Assembly: GCF_000816145.1 (NCBI RefSeq)
Contig: NZ_CP007141.1
Coordinates: forward strand, 806,001-870,000
Length of the DNA: 64,000 nt
Reading direction: 5' to 3'
Origin: Pseudothermotoga hypogea DSM 11164 = NBRC 106472
GTDB taxonomy: Bacteria > Thermotogota > Thermotogae > Thermotogales > DSM-5069
Positions 1 to 9,085 of this stretch are shown one piece after another (positions within the stretch are counted from its first letter, which is position 1; each line of letters opens with the position of its first letter). The position numbers and the translations under genes were made by a program. The notes under the pieces were generated by a model that saw nothing but the letters and a program-made list of their open reading frames with translations, made no database searches and was not told the origin of the DNA.

Positions 1-1
1 G

Positions 2-805
2 ACAACGAAATTTCTCTACGAGCTGGAAGATGGCAACACCATCGAATCGGTGCTTTTGTTCCACGAAGGCTATGCCACCGCATGCATCTCCACGCAGGTG
101 GGCTGTCCCATAAAATGTGCTTTCTGCGCAACCGGCCAAAGTGGTTATGTTAGGAACCTGACCGTTGCCGAGATCGTCGGACAGGTGCTCGCGGTAGAGA
201 ACGATTCGGGTAGGAACATCAGAAACGTCGTTTACATGGGCATGGGAGAACCATTTCTGAACTACGATAACGTGGTGAAGAGCATCAAGATTTTGATCCA
301 TCCGAAGATGAAAGACATGGGAGTTAGAAGGATCACCGTGAGCACGGTGGGGATACCAGACAAGATAACCAGGTTCGCCGATGAAGGCCTCGATGTTCGA
401 CTGGCCATATCGTTGCACGCTGCGAGTAACGAGAAACGAGACACGATAGTGCCCATCAACAGAAAATACTCGATCGAGGAAGTGTTGCAGGCCGCAAAGA
501 TCTACCAGGAAAAGACCGACAGACGAATCACGATCGAGTACATCCTCATTAAGGAATTCAACGACTTTGACGAAGACGCTCGCAGGCTCGCGAAGCTGTT
601 GAAAGATCTGAAGGCCTATGTCAACCTGATTCCCGTCAATGCAACCTCGGCCAGTTTCGAAAGACCATCGCACTGGAAAATGGTCAGATTCAAGGAGATT
701 CTGCTTGAAAATGGTATCGAGGCAGAGCTCAGGCAGGAGAAAGGAGCGGACATAGAAGCGGCATGCGGTCAGCTCAGGTTGAGAAGAATGCAAGCAAAGT
801 CTTGA
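2..805 (+). CDS. rlmN: 23S rRNA (adenine-C2)-methyltransferase RlmN, C-terminal part
   Basis: Radical SAM enzyme that methylates C2 of an adenine in 23S rRNA and in some tRNAs. The gene enters from upstream of the window, because the frame is open from base 2 and no start is visible. The radical SAM cluster motif CPIKCAFC (C-x3-C-x2-C) lies near residue 40 of the visible part. The two cysteines of the ping-pong methyl transfer mechanism are recognisable, one in ATACIST just before the cluster and one in EAACGQL near the C-terminus. The SAM-binding GMGEP motif follows the cluster. The 3' end overlaps the PASTA gene by about 43 bases, which suggests translational coupling in one operon. The family assignment is very secure; only the N-terminal domain is missing from view. 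Confidence 0.95.
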   Translation, partial: TTKFLYELEDGNTIESVLLFHEGYATACISTQVGCPIKCAFCATGQSGYVRNLTVAEIVGQVLAVENDSGRNIRNVVYMGMGEPFLNYDNVVKSIKILIHPKMKDMGVRRITVSTVGIPDKITRFADEGLDVRLAISLHAASNEKRDTIVPINRKYSIEEVLQAAKIYQEKTDRRITIEYILIKEFNDFDEDARRLAKLLKDLKAYVNLIPVNATSASFERPSHWKMVRFKEILLENGIEAELRQEKGADIEAACGQLRLRRMQAKS

Positions 806-1284
806 AAGCAATCTTTGGATTCATCCTCTTCTTTCTCATCGGTTCCTTGCTTGGGACGTTCGTTTTTTTGATCTTTTTCTGGTTCAGGCCAGCCCAAGTG
901 ATCGTTCCCGACGTGGCGGGTATGAGCGTTGATCGAGCAAAACAAATTCTCCAAAATGCTGGGCTCAAGGTGGGACAAATCCACGGTGAAGGCTTGGTTC
1001 AGTTCACCGTACCTCAGGAGAAGAGCAGGGTTAGAAAAGGTAGGACGGTGAACTTGTTCTGTGAGGAACCTCGCAGACTCACCGTGCCGAACTTGGTTGG
1101 AGCGCCGAGAGAAACGGCCGAAGTCATTCTGCAGAGCATGGGCTTCAAGGTTAGAATAGCTCAGATGCCGTTCAAAGGTGCAGACGGCAGGGTGATGGGC
1201 ATTTATCCACCCGTAGGTACAGAGCTGAAGAAGGGTGAGGAAGTTTCGATCCTCATAGACGTGGGTGAACCGGGGAGGGATTGA
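763..1284 (+). CDS. Membrane-anchored PASTA-domain protein
   Basis: Protein of 173 residues with a short basic N-terminus, one transmembrane helix at about residues 16-41, and two PASTA repeats starting at VIVPDVAGM and LTVPNLVGA. PASTA domains bind peptidoglycan fragments or muropeptides in Ser/Thr kinases and penicillin-binding proteins. Here there is no kinase or transpeptidase domain, so it is a stand-alone PASTA protein with the repeats facing outside. The start is uncertain. ATG 763 lies inside rlmN without a clear ribosome site, while TTG 802 overlaps the rlmN stop. Its position between rlmN and rsgA resembles the arrangement I recall in other Thermotoga genomes. Its exact role is unknown. 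Confidence 0.8.
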   Translation: MRSAQVEKNASKVLKAIFGFILFFLIGSLLGTFVFLIFFWFRPAQVIVPDVAGMSVDRAKQILQNAGLKVGQIHGEGLVQFTVPQEKSRVRKGRTVNLFCEEPRRLTVPNLVGAPRETAEVILQSMGFKVRIAQMPFKGADGRVMGIYPPVGTELKKGEEVSILIDVGEPGRD

Positions 1285-2158
1285 CATCAGAAACAGAGGT
1301 GTGGTGGTCAAATTCATGTCGAACGCTCTGATCGTTGAAGACATCAACACCAAAGAGAGGATCAGATGCGTTCTCAGAGGAAGATTCAGACTAACCGATC
1401 TCAAACCCGTTGTAGGAGACATCGTCGAGTATGTGCGCGTGCACGACATCGGTGTGGTTGAGTCCATACTGAAACGCAAGAATGAACTACCCAAGCCTAA
1501 GATCGCGAACGTCGATCAAGTCGTGTGCGTTTACACGCTCCGCAGGCCCGAGGTCCCCCTTTTGGTCCTCGACAAGCTCCTCGTGCTCGTCGAAGAGGCC
1601 AATCTGAACGCCTTGATCGTGCTGAACAAGATCGATCTGCTCACGGAAGAAGACGAACAACGAAAGAGACTTTTCCTCGAAACTTACTCGAAGCTGTATC
1701 CTGTGGTGATGACGAGCGCCAAGACCAAGCATGGTATAGACCAGCTTGTGGAACACTTCAAAGACAAAACCTCTGTTTTCGCTGGCCCTTCGGGCGTTGG
1801 AAAGAGCAGTCTGCTCAACGTGATCTGCCCGGGGGCAAACCTCAAGACTCAGGAAGTTTCCGAAAAACTCGAACGCGGAAGACACACAACCACGGCCGCC
1901 GAGCTGCTACACCTTCCCTTCGGAGGGCTCGTTGCAGACACCCCGGGTTTTTCATTGATAGAGGTCGACCACATACGAGCAGACAAGTTGAAGTATTATT
2001 TCAAAGAAATCAGGGAACATGGAAACTGCCTCTTCAAAGACTGTAATCACATCGACGAACCTGGATGTAAGATAAAGGAGCTCGTCGAGGAAGGCGTCAT
2101 AGCGAGGAGCCGCTATGAGAATTATCTCGAGATTTACAAGGAAGTGAGTGAAAAATGA
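1265..2158 (+). CDS. rsgA: Ribosome small-subunit biogenesis GTPase RsgA
   Basis: Circularly permuted GTPase that acts late in 30S assembly. The sequence shows the OB-fold N-terminus, the G4 motif NKID ahead of the P-loop GPSGVGKSS, the G3 motif DTPGF, and a C-terminal zinc-binding segment with C-x5-C-x2-H and a later Cys (CLFKDCNHIDEPGC). This order is diagnostic of RsgA/YjeQ. The start is odd: GTG 1265 has no ribosome site. The good GGAGGG site at 1274-1279 sits directly before non-canonical codons (ATT 1280, ATC 1286), and alignment with the family N-terminus points to about 1280. The gene overlaps the PASTA gene upstream and overlaps rpe by ATGA downstream. Confidence 0.93.
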   Translation: MNRGGIDIRNRGVVVKFMSNALIVEDINTKERIRCVLRGRFRLTDLKPVVGDIVEYVRVHDIGVVESILKRKNELPKPKIANVDQVVCVYTLRRPEVPLLVLDKLLVLVEEANLNALIVLNKIDLLTEEDEQRKRLFLETYSKLYPVVMTSAKTKHGIDQLVEHFKDKTSVFAGPSGVGKSSLLNVICPGANLKTQEVSEKLERGRHTTTAAELLHLPFGGLVADTPGFSLIEVDHIRADKLKYYFKEIREHGNCLFKDCNHIDEPGCKIKELVEEGVIARSRYENYLEIYKEVSEK

Positions 2159-2811
2159 GGTTGATCTCAGCTTCGATCCTTGCGTGCGATCTTTCAAGAC
2201 TCGCTGAGGAGATCAAAAGGGTACAGCCCTACATAGACATGGTGCATTTCGATGTGATGGACGGTGTGTTCGTGCCCAACATCACGTTCGGTTTGCCTCT
2301 GCTCGAGGCGGTGAAAACCTGCACGGACTTGCCGATCGACGCGCACCTGATGATCATAGACGCAGACAAGTATGTCGAAAGATTCGCCCAGGCTGGTGCA
2401 TCCTGGATAGGTGTTCATTACGAAGCGTGCACGCACCTTCACAGAACGATCCAAAAGATAAAAGAAAGCGGTGCGAAAGCTTATGCCGTCTTGAATCCCC
2501 ACACCCCCGTTGAGGTGCTCACCGACATTCTGGTGGAACTCGACGCCGTGCTCTTGATGACCGTCAATCCAGGCTTTTCTGGTCAAAAGTTCATAGAATG
2601 GACCGTTGAAAAGATAAAACGCCTCAGGCGCATGATAAAGGAAAGATCGCTCGATGTGAAGATCATGGTCGACGGTGGCGTGAACGAAGAAACAATGCAA
2701 AAGGTCGTCTGTGCCGGGGCAGAAATACTCGTCATGGGTTATGGCATATTCAGAAACCCCGATCCATCCTCGGTGAGGAGGATGCTGGAGGGAATCGAAT
2801 GCTCCTGTTAG
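2155..2811 (+). CDS. rpe: Ribulose-phosphate 3-epimerase
   Basis: TIM-barrel enzyme of the pentose phosphate pathway that interconverts ribulose 5-phosphate and xylulose 5-phosphate. At 218 residues it has the usual family length. Visible motifs include HFDVMDGVFVPN with its metal-binding His and catalytic Asp, the HLMI strand, the phosphate-binding NPGFSGQKF loop and the catalytic Asp region MVDGGVN. The start ATG overlaps the rsgA stop as ATGA and the 3' end overlaps the next gene by 13 bases. It is therefore a tightly coupled member of the rlmN-rsgA-rpe operon. Confidence 0.95.
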   Translation: MRLISASILACDLSRLAEEIKRVQPYIDMVHFDVMDGVFVPNITFGLPLLEAVKTCTDLPIDAHLMIIDADKYVERFAQAGASWIGVHYEACTHLHRTIQKIKESGAKAYAVLNPHTPVEVLTDILVELDAVLLMTVNPGFSGQKFIEWTVEKIKRLRRMIKERSLDVKIMVDGGVNEETMQKVVCAGAEILVMGYGIFRNPDPSSVRRMLEGIECSC

Positions 2812-3383
2812 CGACGAAGAACAGACACAAGGTTGAAGAGATAAGAAGGTTCGTACCCGAAGGTCTGAAAATAGTCACTCTTCAAGACATGAATATCCAT
2901 CAAGAAGCGGAGGAAAACGGCGAAACGTTCGTTGAGAACGCCATAAAGAAAGCCGTCTTTTACGCGCAGATCGCTGATCTTCCAACGATCGCCGACGACT
3001 CCGGTCTGATGATAGATGCTCTCAACGGTTTCCCAGGCGTCAAATCCGCAAGGTTCATGCCCAACGCAAGTTACAGGGAAAAGATGCAGTTCATCTTGAA
3101 GATGCTCGAGGGCAGGACCGACAGAACCGCACGCTTCGTTTGTGCGGCGGCTTATTACGATCCAAAAGAAAGGCTCCTCGTCTGTGCAGAGGGTATCGTG
3201 GAAGGACACATAAGCGAAGAAATACGTGGAACTTTCGGCTTCGGGTACGATCCCATTTTCATACCCGAAGGTTTCCACGAGACGTTCGGCGAACTCAACG
3301 AAGTGAAGCACACCATTAGTCACAGGTACAGAGCTTTTTCGAAACTCTTTTCGCTTCTGAATGCTATAATTTTAGCCAAGTAA
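2799..3383 (+). CDS. rdgB: XTP/dITP diphosphatase (RdgB/HAM1 family)
   Basis: House-cleaning pyrophosphatase that hydrolyses non-canonical purine nucleoside triphosphates such as XTP and dITP, keeping them out of nucleic acids. The protein has 194 residues, typical of the family. The N-terminal ATKNRHKVEEI binds the phosphate, ADDSGL carries the metal-coordinating Asp pair, and FGYDPIF recognises the base. The start ATG lies within the end of rpe. The end of the gene contains the likely leuS -10 box. The family call is secure; substrate preference is inferred from the family. Confidence 0.93.
   Translation: MLLLATKNRHKVEEIRRFVPEGLKIVTLQDMNIHQEAEENGETFVENAIKKAVFYAQIADLPTIADDSGLMIDALNGFPGVKSARFMPNASYREKMQFILKMLEGRTDRTARFVCAAAYYDPKERLLVCAEGIVEGHISEEIRGTFGFGYDPIFIPEGFHETFGELNEVKHTISHRYRAFSKLFSLLNAIILAK
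3365..3370 (+). promoter_or_regulatory. Candidate -10 box ahead of leuS
   Basis: A perfect TATAAT lies inside the last codons of the upstream gene, 28 bases before the leuS GTG. The ribosome site GGAGGTG is at 3386-3392. I see no convincing -35 hexamer, so this is only a candidate internal promoter that could let leuS be expressed apart from the operon. Confidence 0.4.
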
Positions 3384-3397
3384 CTGGAGGTGGTGCT

Positions 3398-5845
3398 GTG
3401 CCGAAATACGAACCGAGCGAGATAGAACCCAGGTGGCAGAAATACTGGGAAGAGAAGAAGTTCTTCAAAACGCCTCAGCGGAGCGAAAAGCCGAAGTACT
3501 ACATGCTCGTCATGTTCCCGTATCCTTCGGGAACTTTGCACGTCGGGCACGTGAAGAACTACGTGATAGGAGATGCAGTCGCTCGCTACAAACGCATGCG
3601 TGGATACAACGTGTTGCATCCGTTCGGCTACGATGCCTTCGGACTACCCGCAGAGAACGCCGCTATTGAGAGAAAAATCCATCCGAGAGACTGGACGTTG
3701 GACAACATCAACATCATAAGAAAACAGATAAAGCGACTCGGAATCAGTTACGACTGGGACAGGGAAGTGATCACCTGTCTTGAGCCATATTACAAGTGGA
3801 CAGAATGGATCTTCCTCAAGCTCTACGAAGCGGGCTTGGCTTACAAGAAGAAAGCCGCCGTGAACTGGTGCCCCAGGTGCATGACCTCGCTCGCGAACGA
3901 ACAGGTGAAGGATGGAAGGTGCGAACGCTGTGGCACACCTATAACGATCAGGCATTTGGAACAATGGTTCTTCAAAATAACCGATTATGCGGAAAGACTT
4001 TTGAAAGACCTCGACAAGCTCACAGGCTGGCCAGAACACGTCAAAGCGATGCAGAAAAACTGGATCGGTGAGAGCAAGGGGGCGAAGGTCAAATTCAAAG
4101 TCGATGGTCTCGACCTCGATATCGAGATATTCACGACCAGGCCAGACACACTGTGGGGCGTCACTTTCATGGCGTTGGCGCCCGAATCACCGTTGGTGGA
4201 GCAAATCGTTCTGCCCGAACTCAAACACGATCTCGAGCATTTCCTGACTCGTGTGAGCACACAGGACAGACACAGAAGGGGTGCACTCGAAGCCGAGAAA
4301 GAAGGCTTTTTCACTGGAAGGTATGCGATAAACCCCGTGAACGGTGAGAAGGTCCCCATCTACGTGGCGAACTACATACTCATGGAGTATGGTACGGGCG
4401 CCATCATGGGCGTGCCAGCACACGATCAGAGAGACTACGAGTTCGCGAAGAAGTACAACTTACCGATAAGACAGGTCATAGAGCCTTTCGAACCTTTCGA
4501 TGAAGACAAAGCCTACGATGGTCCTGGGATCATGGTGAACAGCGGTCCTTTGAGTGGAACGAGAGTCCCCGAGGGCATAGAGAAGGTCATCGACTGGCTG
4601 GAAGAAAAAGGCTTGGGTAAACGTTCTGTGCAGTACAAGCTGAGAGACTGGCTCATATCACGTCAGAGGTACTGGGGTGCACCGATACCCATCGTGTACT
4701 GCGAGAAGTGTGGCATTGTGCCCGTGCCCGAGAAGGATCTTCCCGTGACACTGCCCTACGACGTCGAATTCCTGCCTACGGGTCAATCTCCGCTCGCACT
4801 GAAGGAAGAGTTCAAGAAGACAACCTGTCCGCGTTGTGGAGGTCCAGCAACACGCGAAGTCGACACGATGGACACCTTTGTCGATTCTTCTTGGTACTTT
4901 CTCCGTTACGTCAATCCCGATCTTGACGATGCACCGTTCAAGAAGGAAGACGTCGATTACTGGTTGCCGGTCGATCAGTACGTTGGTGGGGTGGAGCACG
5001 CTATACTGCACCTGCTCTATTCGAGGTTCATAACGAAGGTCCTGCACGACCTTGGATACCTCAGTTTCGACGAACCTTTCACGAACCTCTTCACTCAGGG
5101 CATGATTTACAAAGATGGCGCGAAGATGAGCAAGAGCAAGGGAAACGTCGTCTCGCCAGACGATATGATAGAGAAGTACGGTGCCGACACGCTCAGGCTC
5201 TACATACTTTTCATGGGACCACCAGAGAAGGATGCGGAATGGAGCGACGCAGGCATCGAGGGCGTCCACAGGTTCATCAAAAGGGCGTGGAACTTGATAG
5301 ACAAGATCGTATCCTTGAACGATCAAGGTTCTTCCGAGATGGGTCCCAGAGAAAGGGAACTGAGAAGGAAACTACACTCTGCACTCTTGAAGATCACCCA
5401 AGACATGGAAGGTGGCTTCAAGTTCAACACGGCGATCAGTGGCTTGATGGAACTCGTGAACGACGTGTCGGACTATTTGCAGGAAGTTCCACAGGAGCGG
5501 TGGCACGTATCTTTGTTGAAAGAGTTTGCCGAAAAGTTCGTTTTGATGATCTCTCCTTTCGCCCCACACTTTGCAGAAGAACTTTGGCACGCGATGGGTA
5601 AAACGACCTCCATCATGGAGGAAAGCTGGCCAGAGTACGATCCAGAAGCATTGAAGGTAGAAGAAGTGGAGATCGCGGTGCAGGTGAACGGCAAGCTGAG
5701 AGACAGAATAAGAGTCCCTGTGGACGCAACGAAACAAGACGCATTGAAGATCGCGTTGGAGAGTGAGAAAGTCAAAAAGTTCTTGAACGGAGAGCCGAAA
5801 GACGCCATATACGTTCCAAAGAGACTTCTGAACATCATCGTGTGA
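3398..5845 (+). CDS. leuS: Leucyl-tRNA synthetase
   Basis: Class Ia aminoacyl-tRNA synthetase of 815 residues that charges tRNA-Leu. The HIGH-type motif is in PYPSGTLHVGHVKNY near residue 40, and the KMSKS loop is seen as KMSKSKGNVV near residue 577. Between them lie a first zinc ribbon (CPRCMTS...CERCG), the CP1 editing domain containing the TTRPDTLWG threonine-rich region and GTGAIMGVPAHD, and a second ribbon with CEKCG and CPRCGG. The C-terminal anticodon-binding helices follow. The GTG start has a strong ribosome site GGAGGTG. It ends in a terminator that immediately follows the stop codon. Confidence 0.97.
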   Translation: MPKYEPSEIEPRWQKYWEEKKFFKTPQRSEKPKYYMLVMFPYPSGTLHVGHVKNYVIGDAVARYKRMRGYNVLHPFGYDAFGLPAENAAIERKIHPRDWTLDNINIIRKQIKRLGISYDWDREVITCLEPYYKWTEWIFLKLYEAGLAYKKKAAVNWCPRCMTSLANEQVKDGRCERCGTPITIRHLEQWFFKITDYAERLLKDLDKLTGWPEHVKAMQKNWIGESKGAKVKFKVDGLDLDIEIFTTRPDTLWGVTFMALAPESPLVEQIVLPELKHDLEHFLTRVSTQDRHRRGALEAEKEGFFTGRYAINPVNGEKVPIYVANYILMEYGTGAIMGVPAHDQRDYEFAKKYNLPIRQVIEPFEPFDEDKAYDGPGIMVNSGPLSGTRVPEGIEKVIDWLEEKGLGKRSVQYKLRDWLISRQRYWGAPIPIVYCEKCGIVPVPEKDLPVTLPYDVEFLPTGQSPLALKEEFKKTTCPRCGGPATREVDTMDTFVDSSWYFLRYVNPDLDDAPFKKEDVDYWLPVDQYVGGVEHAILHLLYSRFITKVLHDLGYLSFDEPFTNLFTQGMIYKDGAKMSKSKGNVVSPDDMIEKYGADTLRLYILFMGPPEKDAEWSDAGIEGVHRFIKRAWNLIDKIVSLNDQGSSEMGPRERELRRKLHSALLKITQDMEGGFKFNTAISGLMELVNDVSDYLQEVPQERWHVSLLKEFAEKFVLMISPFAPHFAEELWHAMGKTTSIMEESWPEYDPEALKVEEVEIAVQVNGKLRDRIRVPVDATKQDALKIALESEKVKKFLNGEPKDAIYVPKRLLNIIV

Positions 5846-5868
5846 GCGCGCATCTGCGCGCTTTTTTT
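5846..5868 (+). terminator. Rho-independent terminator of leuS
   Basis: The stem GCGCGC-atct-GCGCGC is followed by a T7 run, directly after the leuS stop. It separates the leuS operon from the following deacylase gene and removes the need to accept the longer GTG 5842 frame as that gene's start. Confidence 0.85.
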
Positions 5869-5883
5869 ATCGAGGTGTTGTCG

Positions 5884-7473
5884 ATGTACGACGTGCTCAT
5901 CAGGAACGGAATGGTCGTGGACGGAACTAACGGTCCATGGTTCTACGCAGATTTAGCCATCGAAGACGGAAAGATAGTCGAGATGGGAAAACTAAATCGA
6001 AGAAGAGCGAAAGTTGTGATCGATGCGAAGGGTATGTTCGTCTGTCCGGGCTTCATCGACATACACAGCCATTCGGACTTTTCGGCTTTCGTCAATCCTT
6101 TCTGCGAAAGCAAGCTCAGGCAGGGCGTGACCACGGAGCTCGTGGGAAACTGTGGTTATTCTTTGGCTCCCTTGATCGGTAGTGCGCTCGAAGAGACAAA
6201 GAATTACTACAGAGAGATGTACGGCGTCGAGGCTGGTTGGCAGAGCGTCTCAGAGTATCTGGATGCGCTTCAACGTGCAAGGCCAGCGATAAACTACGCA
6301 ATGCTCGTCGGACACGGAACGATCAGAAAGTCGATCGTGGGATACGAAAACAGAAGACCAACGGCTGAAGAAATGAGAAGAATGAAAGACCTCGTCGCGC
6401 AATCCTTGAGGCAAGGTGCCTTCGGCCTGAGCACAGGTTTGATATATCCTCCAGGAAGTTTCGCAGAAACTGATGAGATAACAGAGCTCTGCAAAGTCGT
6501 CGCGAGATACAACGGTTTCTACGCCACGCACATGAGGAGCGAGAGCGCAAGATTGATCGAATCCGTCGAAGAGACGATCGAGATAGGAAAAAGGAGTAAC
6601 GTCTCTGTTCAGATTTCCCATCACAAAGCCTGTGGTGAAAAGTACTTTGGCAAGGTGAAAGAGACTCTCAAAATGATAGAACAAGCTCGGAACGAGGGCT
6701 ACGATGTCACGTGCGATGTGTATCCTTACACTGCCACGGCGACGGACCTCGACGCGATCCTGCCGGATTGGGTGCACGAGAACGGCACTGAGAGAATGCT
6801 GGAGAGACTGAAAGATCCAAAGATCAGAGAGAAGATAAAACAACAGATCGATCCGATCCAAAAGGCGATGGGTGGTTATGACAAGATACACATCAGCTAT
6901 GTCGTGAGCGAGAAGAACAAGCCTTTCCAGGGGAAGAGTCTCGCCGAGATCGCGAAGGTGCTCAGCAAAGACCCACTCGAAGCGGCTTTCGATCTGATAG
7001 TGGAGGAACGTGGTCGCGTGGGCATGATGAGGTTCGCCATGGACGAAGAGGACGTCAAACTTGTCATCAAAAGTCCTTATTCGATGATAGGATCGGACGG
7101 CAGCGCACTCTCCACTGAAGGTGTTCTATCCCAGGGCCATCCACACCCAAGGAACTTTGGCACCTTCGTCAGGGTCTTGGCACGTTATGTGAGAGAACTC
7201 AAGCTTTTGAGCGTTGAAGAGGCCGTGTGGAAAATGACAAGTTTTCCAGCAAGGAAGATCGGCATCTTGGACAGGGGCATCTTGAGACCCAAAATGACCG
7301 CTGACATCGTCATCTTCGATCTCGATCGAGTTCAAGAGCTTGCAACTTTCGGAGATCCGAAAAGATATCCGAAAGGCATCGTTCACGTTTTGGTGAACGG
7401 CGTGGTCGTCCTGCGCGATGAAGAACTGACAGGTGAGAGGCCCGGCAGAGTGTTGAGGAAGTTCGGCAAATGA
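5884..7473 (+). CDS. N-acyl-D-amino-acid deacylase family amidohydrolase
   Basis: Zinc amidohydrolase of 529 residues. It resembles D-aminoacylase and related enzymes that split N-acyl-D-amino acids, N-acyl-D-glutamate or dipeptide-like substrates. The motif DIHSHSDF near residue 60 gives the HxH metal ligands, VGNCGYS holds the conserved metal-bridging Cys, and QISHHKA gives a further His ligand. GSDGSAL carries the catalytic Asp and [10 protein letters not shown] is the family C-terminal signature. The chosen start ATG 5884 has GAGGTG upstream; the longer GTG 5842 frame runs through the leuS terminator. It is followed at once by threonine aldolase, which suggests amino-acid salvage. The precise substrate is not determinable from sequence. 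Confidence 0.85.
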   Translation: MYDVLIRNGMVVDGTNGPWFYADLAIEDGKIVEMGKLNRRRAKVVIDAKGMFVCPGFIDIHSHSDFSAFVNPFCESKLRQGVTTELVGNCGYSLAPLIGSALEETKNYYREMYGVEAGWQSVSEYLDALQRARPAINYAMLVGHGTIRKSIVGYENRRPTAEEMRRMKDLVAQSLRQGAFGLSTGLIYPPGSFAETDEITELCKVVARYNGFYATHMRSESARLIESVEETIEIGKRSNVSVQISHHKACGEKYFGKVKETLKMIEQARNEGYDVTCDVYPYTATATDLDAILPDWVHENGTERMLERLKDPKIREKIKQQIDPIQKAMGGYDKIHISYVVSEKNKPFQGKSLAEIAKVLSKDPLEAAFDLIVEERGRVGMMRFAMDEEDVKLVIKSPYSMIGSDGSALSTEGVLSQGHPHPRNFGTFVRVLARYVRELKLLSVEEAVWKMTSFPARKIGILDRGILRPKMTADIVIFDLDRVQELATFGDPKRYPKGIVHVLVNGVVVLRDEELTGERPGRVLRKFGK

Positions 7474-7484
7474 GGAGTGATCCC

Positions 7485-8519
7485 ATGATCGATCTTCGTT
7501 CAGACACTGTAACGAAGCCAACGGCCGAGATGAGAAAAGCCATAGCGGAGGCAGAAGTTGGAGACGATGTGTACGGGGAAGATCCCACGGTGAACAGACT
7601 CGAAGAGCTGGCCGCAGAGATGTTCGGCAAGGAAGCGGCTCTTTTCGTTGCATCCGGAACTATGGGCAATCAGGTCAGCATCATGGCACACACCCAGCGC
7701 GGTGATGAAGTGATACTCGAAGCGGACAGCCACATCTTCTGGTACGAAGCAGGCGCAATGGCCGTTCTTTCAGGCGTGATGCCTCACCCAATCAAAGGTA
7801 GAAACGGCGCGATGGATCCAGACGAGGTTCGCAGAGCGATAAGACCCAAGGACATACACTTTCCGAGAACTTCCTTGATAAGCATAGAGAACACCCACAA
7901 CAGGTCGGGTGGTAGAGTGGTTCCCATCGAAAACTTCAAAGCGATCTACGAGATCGCCAAGGAGCATGGAATAAACGTCCACGTCGATGGTGCGAGGATT
8001 TTCAACGCCGCGATCGCTTCGAACGTTTCAGTCAAAGAGTACGCCAAGTACGCAGACTCTCTGATGTTCTGCCTTTCCAAAGGTCTCTGTGCACCCGTCG
8101 GGTCGATCGTGGTGGGGAGCAAACAGTTCATAGAAAGGGCAAGAAAGGCGAGGAAAATACTCGGAGGTGGTATGAGGCAGGCGGGTGTTTTAGCTGCGGC
8201 CGGGATCGTCGCTTTGACCAAGATGGTTGACCGATTGAAGCAAGACCATGAAAACGCAAAATTCCTTGCACTGAAACTGAGAGAGATTGGCTATATGGTC
8301 AACCCAGAGGAAGTCGAAACCAACATGGTGATCCTGAGGACAGACAATTTGAGAGTCGACGCACACCAGCTATTGAAAACGATGAAAGAAAGAGGCGTCC
8401 TCGCCGTCGCTTTCTCAGACTCGTCGATACGGCTCGTGACGCACAACGACGTTTCGAGGAGCGATATACTGAGAGCGTTAGACGTGTTTGAAAAGTTGTT
8501 CAAAGAATTCAGACTTTGA
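7485..8519 (+). CDS. ltaA: L-allo-threonine aldolase (low specificity)
   Basis: PLP enzyme of fold type I that cleaves L-allo-threonine (and threonine) into glycine and acetaldehyde. It starts [13 protein letters not shown], the hallmark N-terminus, at ATG 7485 with GAGGAGTGAT upstream rather than at the overlapping ATG 7470. The protein has 344 residues, and the PLP lysine is in [13 protein letters not shown] near residue 197. The sequence is very close to what I remember of the structurally studied Thermotoga maritima enzyme. It lies 11 bases after the deacylase, so the two are probably co-transcribed. Its stop faces the cupin gene stop with only three bases between them. Confidence 0.95.
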   Translation: MIDLRSDTVTKPTAEMRKAIAEAEVGDDVYGEDPTVNRLEELAAEMFGKEAALFVASGTMGNQVSIMAHTQRGDEVILEADSHIFWYEAGAMAVLSGVMPHPIKGRNGAMDPDEVRRAIRPKDIHFPRTSLISIENTHNRSGGRVVPIENFKAIYEIAKEHGINVHVDGARIFNAAIASNVSVKEYAKYADSLMFCLSKGLCAPVGSIVVGSKQFIERARKARKILGGGMRQAGVLAAAGIVALTKMVDRLKQDHENAKFLALKLREIGYMVNPEEVETNMVILRTDNLRVDAHQLLKTMKERGVLAVAFSDSSIRLVTHNDVSRSDILRALDVFEKLFKEFRL

Positions 8520-8522
8520 AAC

Positions 8523-8840
8523 TCAAGACTTGATCATCACCAACAACATTTTGAATTTCTCCAAGGCGCTCACCGCATGTGGTTCGTTCGCTGGCATGAC
8601 GATGAAGTCTCCCGCCTTGAGATGGTAAGATTGACCGGATATCTTGATCTCACACTCACCATCCAGAACGTACACCAGAGCGTCGAACGGTGCGGTGTGT
8701 TCCGAGAGGCGTTGAGATTTGTCGAAGGCGAAGATCGTAACAGTCCCAGTCTTCTTATCAATGATCGTTCTGCTCACGATCGAACCGTTTTGATACTGAA
8801 CCAGTTCTGAAAGCCTTCCGCTTGATCTTTCAATTTGCAT
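8523..8840 (-). CDS. Small cupin-domain protein
   Basis: Single-domain cupin of 105 residues. The start is taken as the ATG at 8840, preceded by GGGAGGG, not the longer frame. Cupin motif 1 is partial (HTAPFDALVYVLDGE) and motif 2 is GDFIVMPANEPHAV. A His and Glu/Asp set able to bind one metal ion is present, but the exact ligands are uncertain. No function can be assigned beyond the fold; such proteins act as small dioxygenases, isomerases or sugar sensors. It is convergent with threonine aldolase. Confidence 0.75.
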   Translation of the reverse strand: MQIERSSGRLSELVQYQNGSIVSRTIIDKKTGTVTIFAFDKSQRLSEHTAPFDALVYVLDGECEIKISGQSYHLKAGDFIVMPANEPHAVSALEKFKMLLVMIKS

Positions 8841-8894
8841 TCGTTCGCACCCTCCCAACGACGAGCGTACCATAATTTGAAAGATCGATTGAAA

Positions 8895-8921
8895 CAAAAC
8901 AAAAAGCGGGCGTTCGCCCGC
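8895..8921 (-). terminator. Terminator on the minus strand
   Basis: Read on the minus strand this is GCGGGC-gaac-GCCCGC followed by TTTTTGTTTTG. It would stop transcripts from the agmatine deiminase-SDR-decayed gene unit before the cupin gene. An outer inverted repeat (AAAGATCGA at 8880-8888 and TCGATCTTT at 8925-8933) encloses it. Confidence 0.75.
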
Positions 8922-9085
8922 CGTTCGATCTTTCATGTACGAAGTTTCTCAAATCACTCTCTCTTCTCGCGCAGGAGCATTGAACCGCTCCTTTCTCTTG
9001 TCTTTTTCATTCGCTTTGGAAGGTGTGCAAGATTGAAGACCTCAATTTATTCTTTCTCCAACTTGAGTTCCGTAAATTCTCGGCC

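Noticed and set aside
769-1494. 241-residue minus-strand open frame opposite the PASTA and rsgA genes
   Set aside because: It has no ribosome site and no recognisable domain, and lies opposite two well-supported genes; it is a shadow of codon bias.
8880-8933. Outer inverted repeat around the terminator as a riboswitch
   Set aside because: Only a nine-base outer stem is seen, with no conserved riboswitch core; a terminator explains it.
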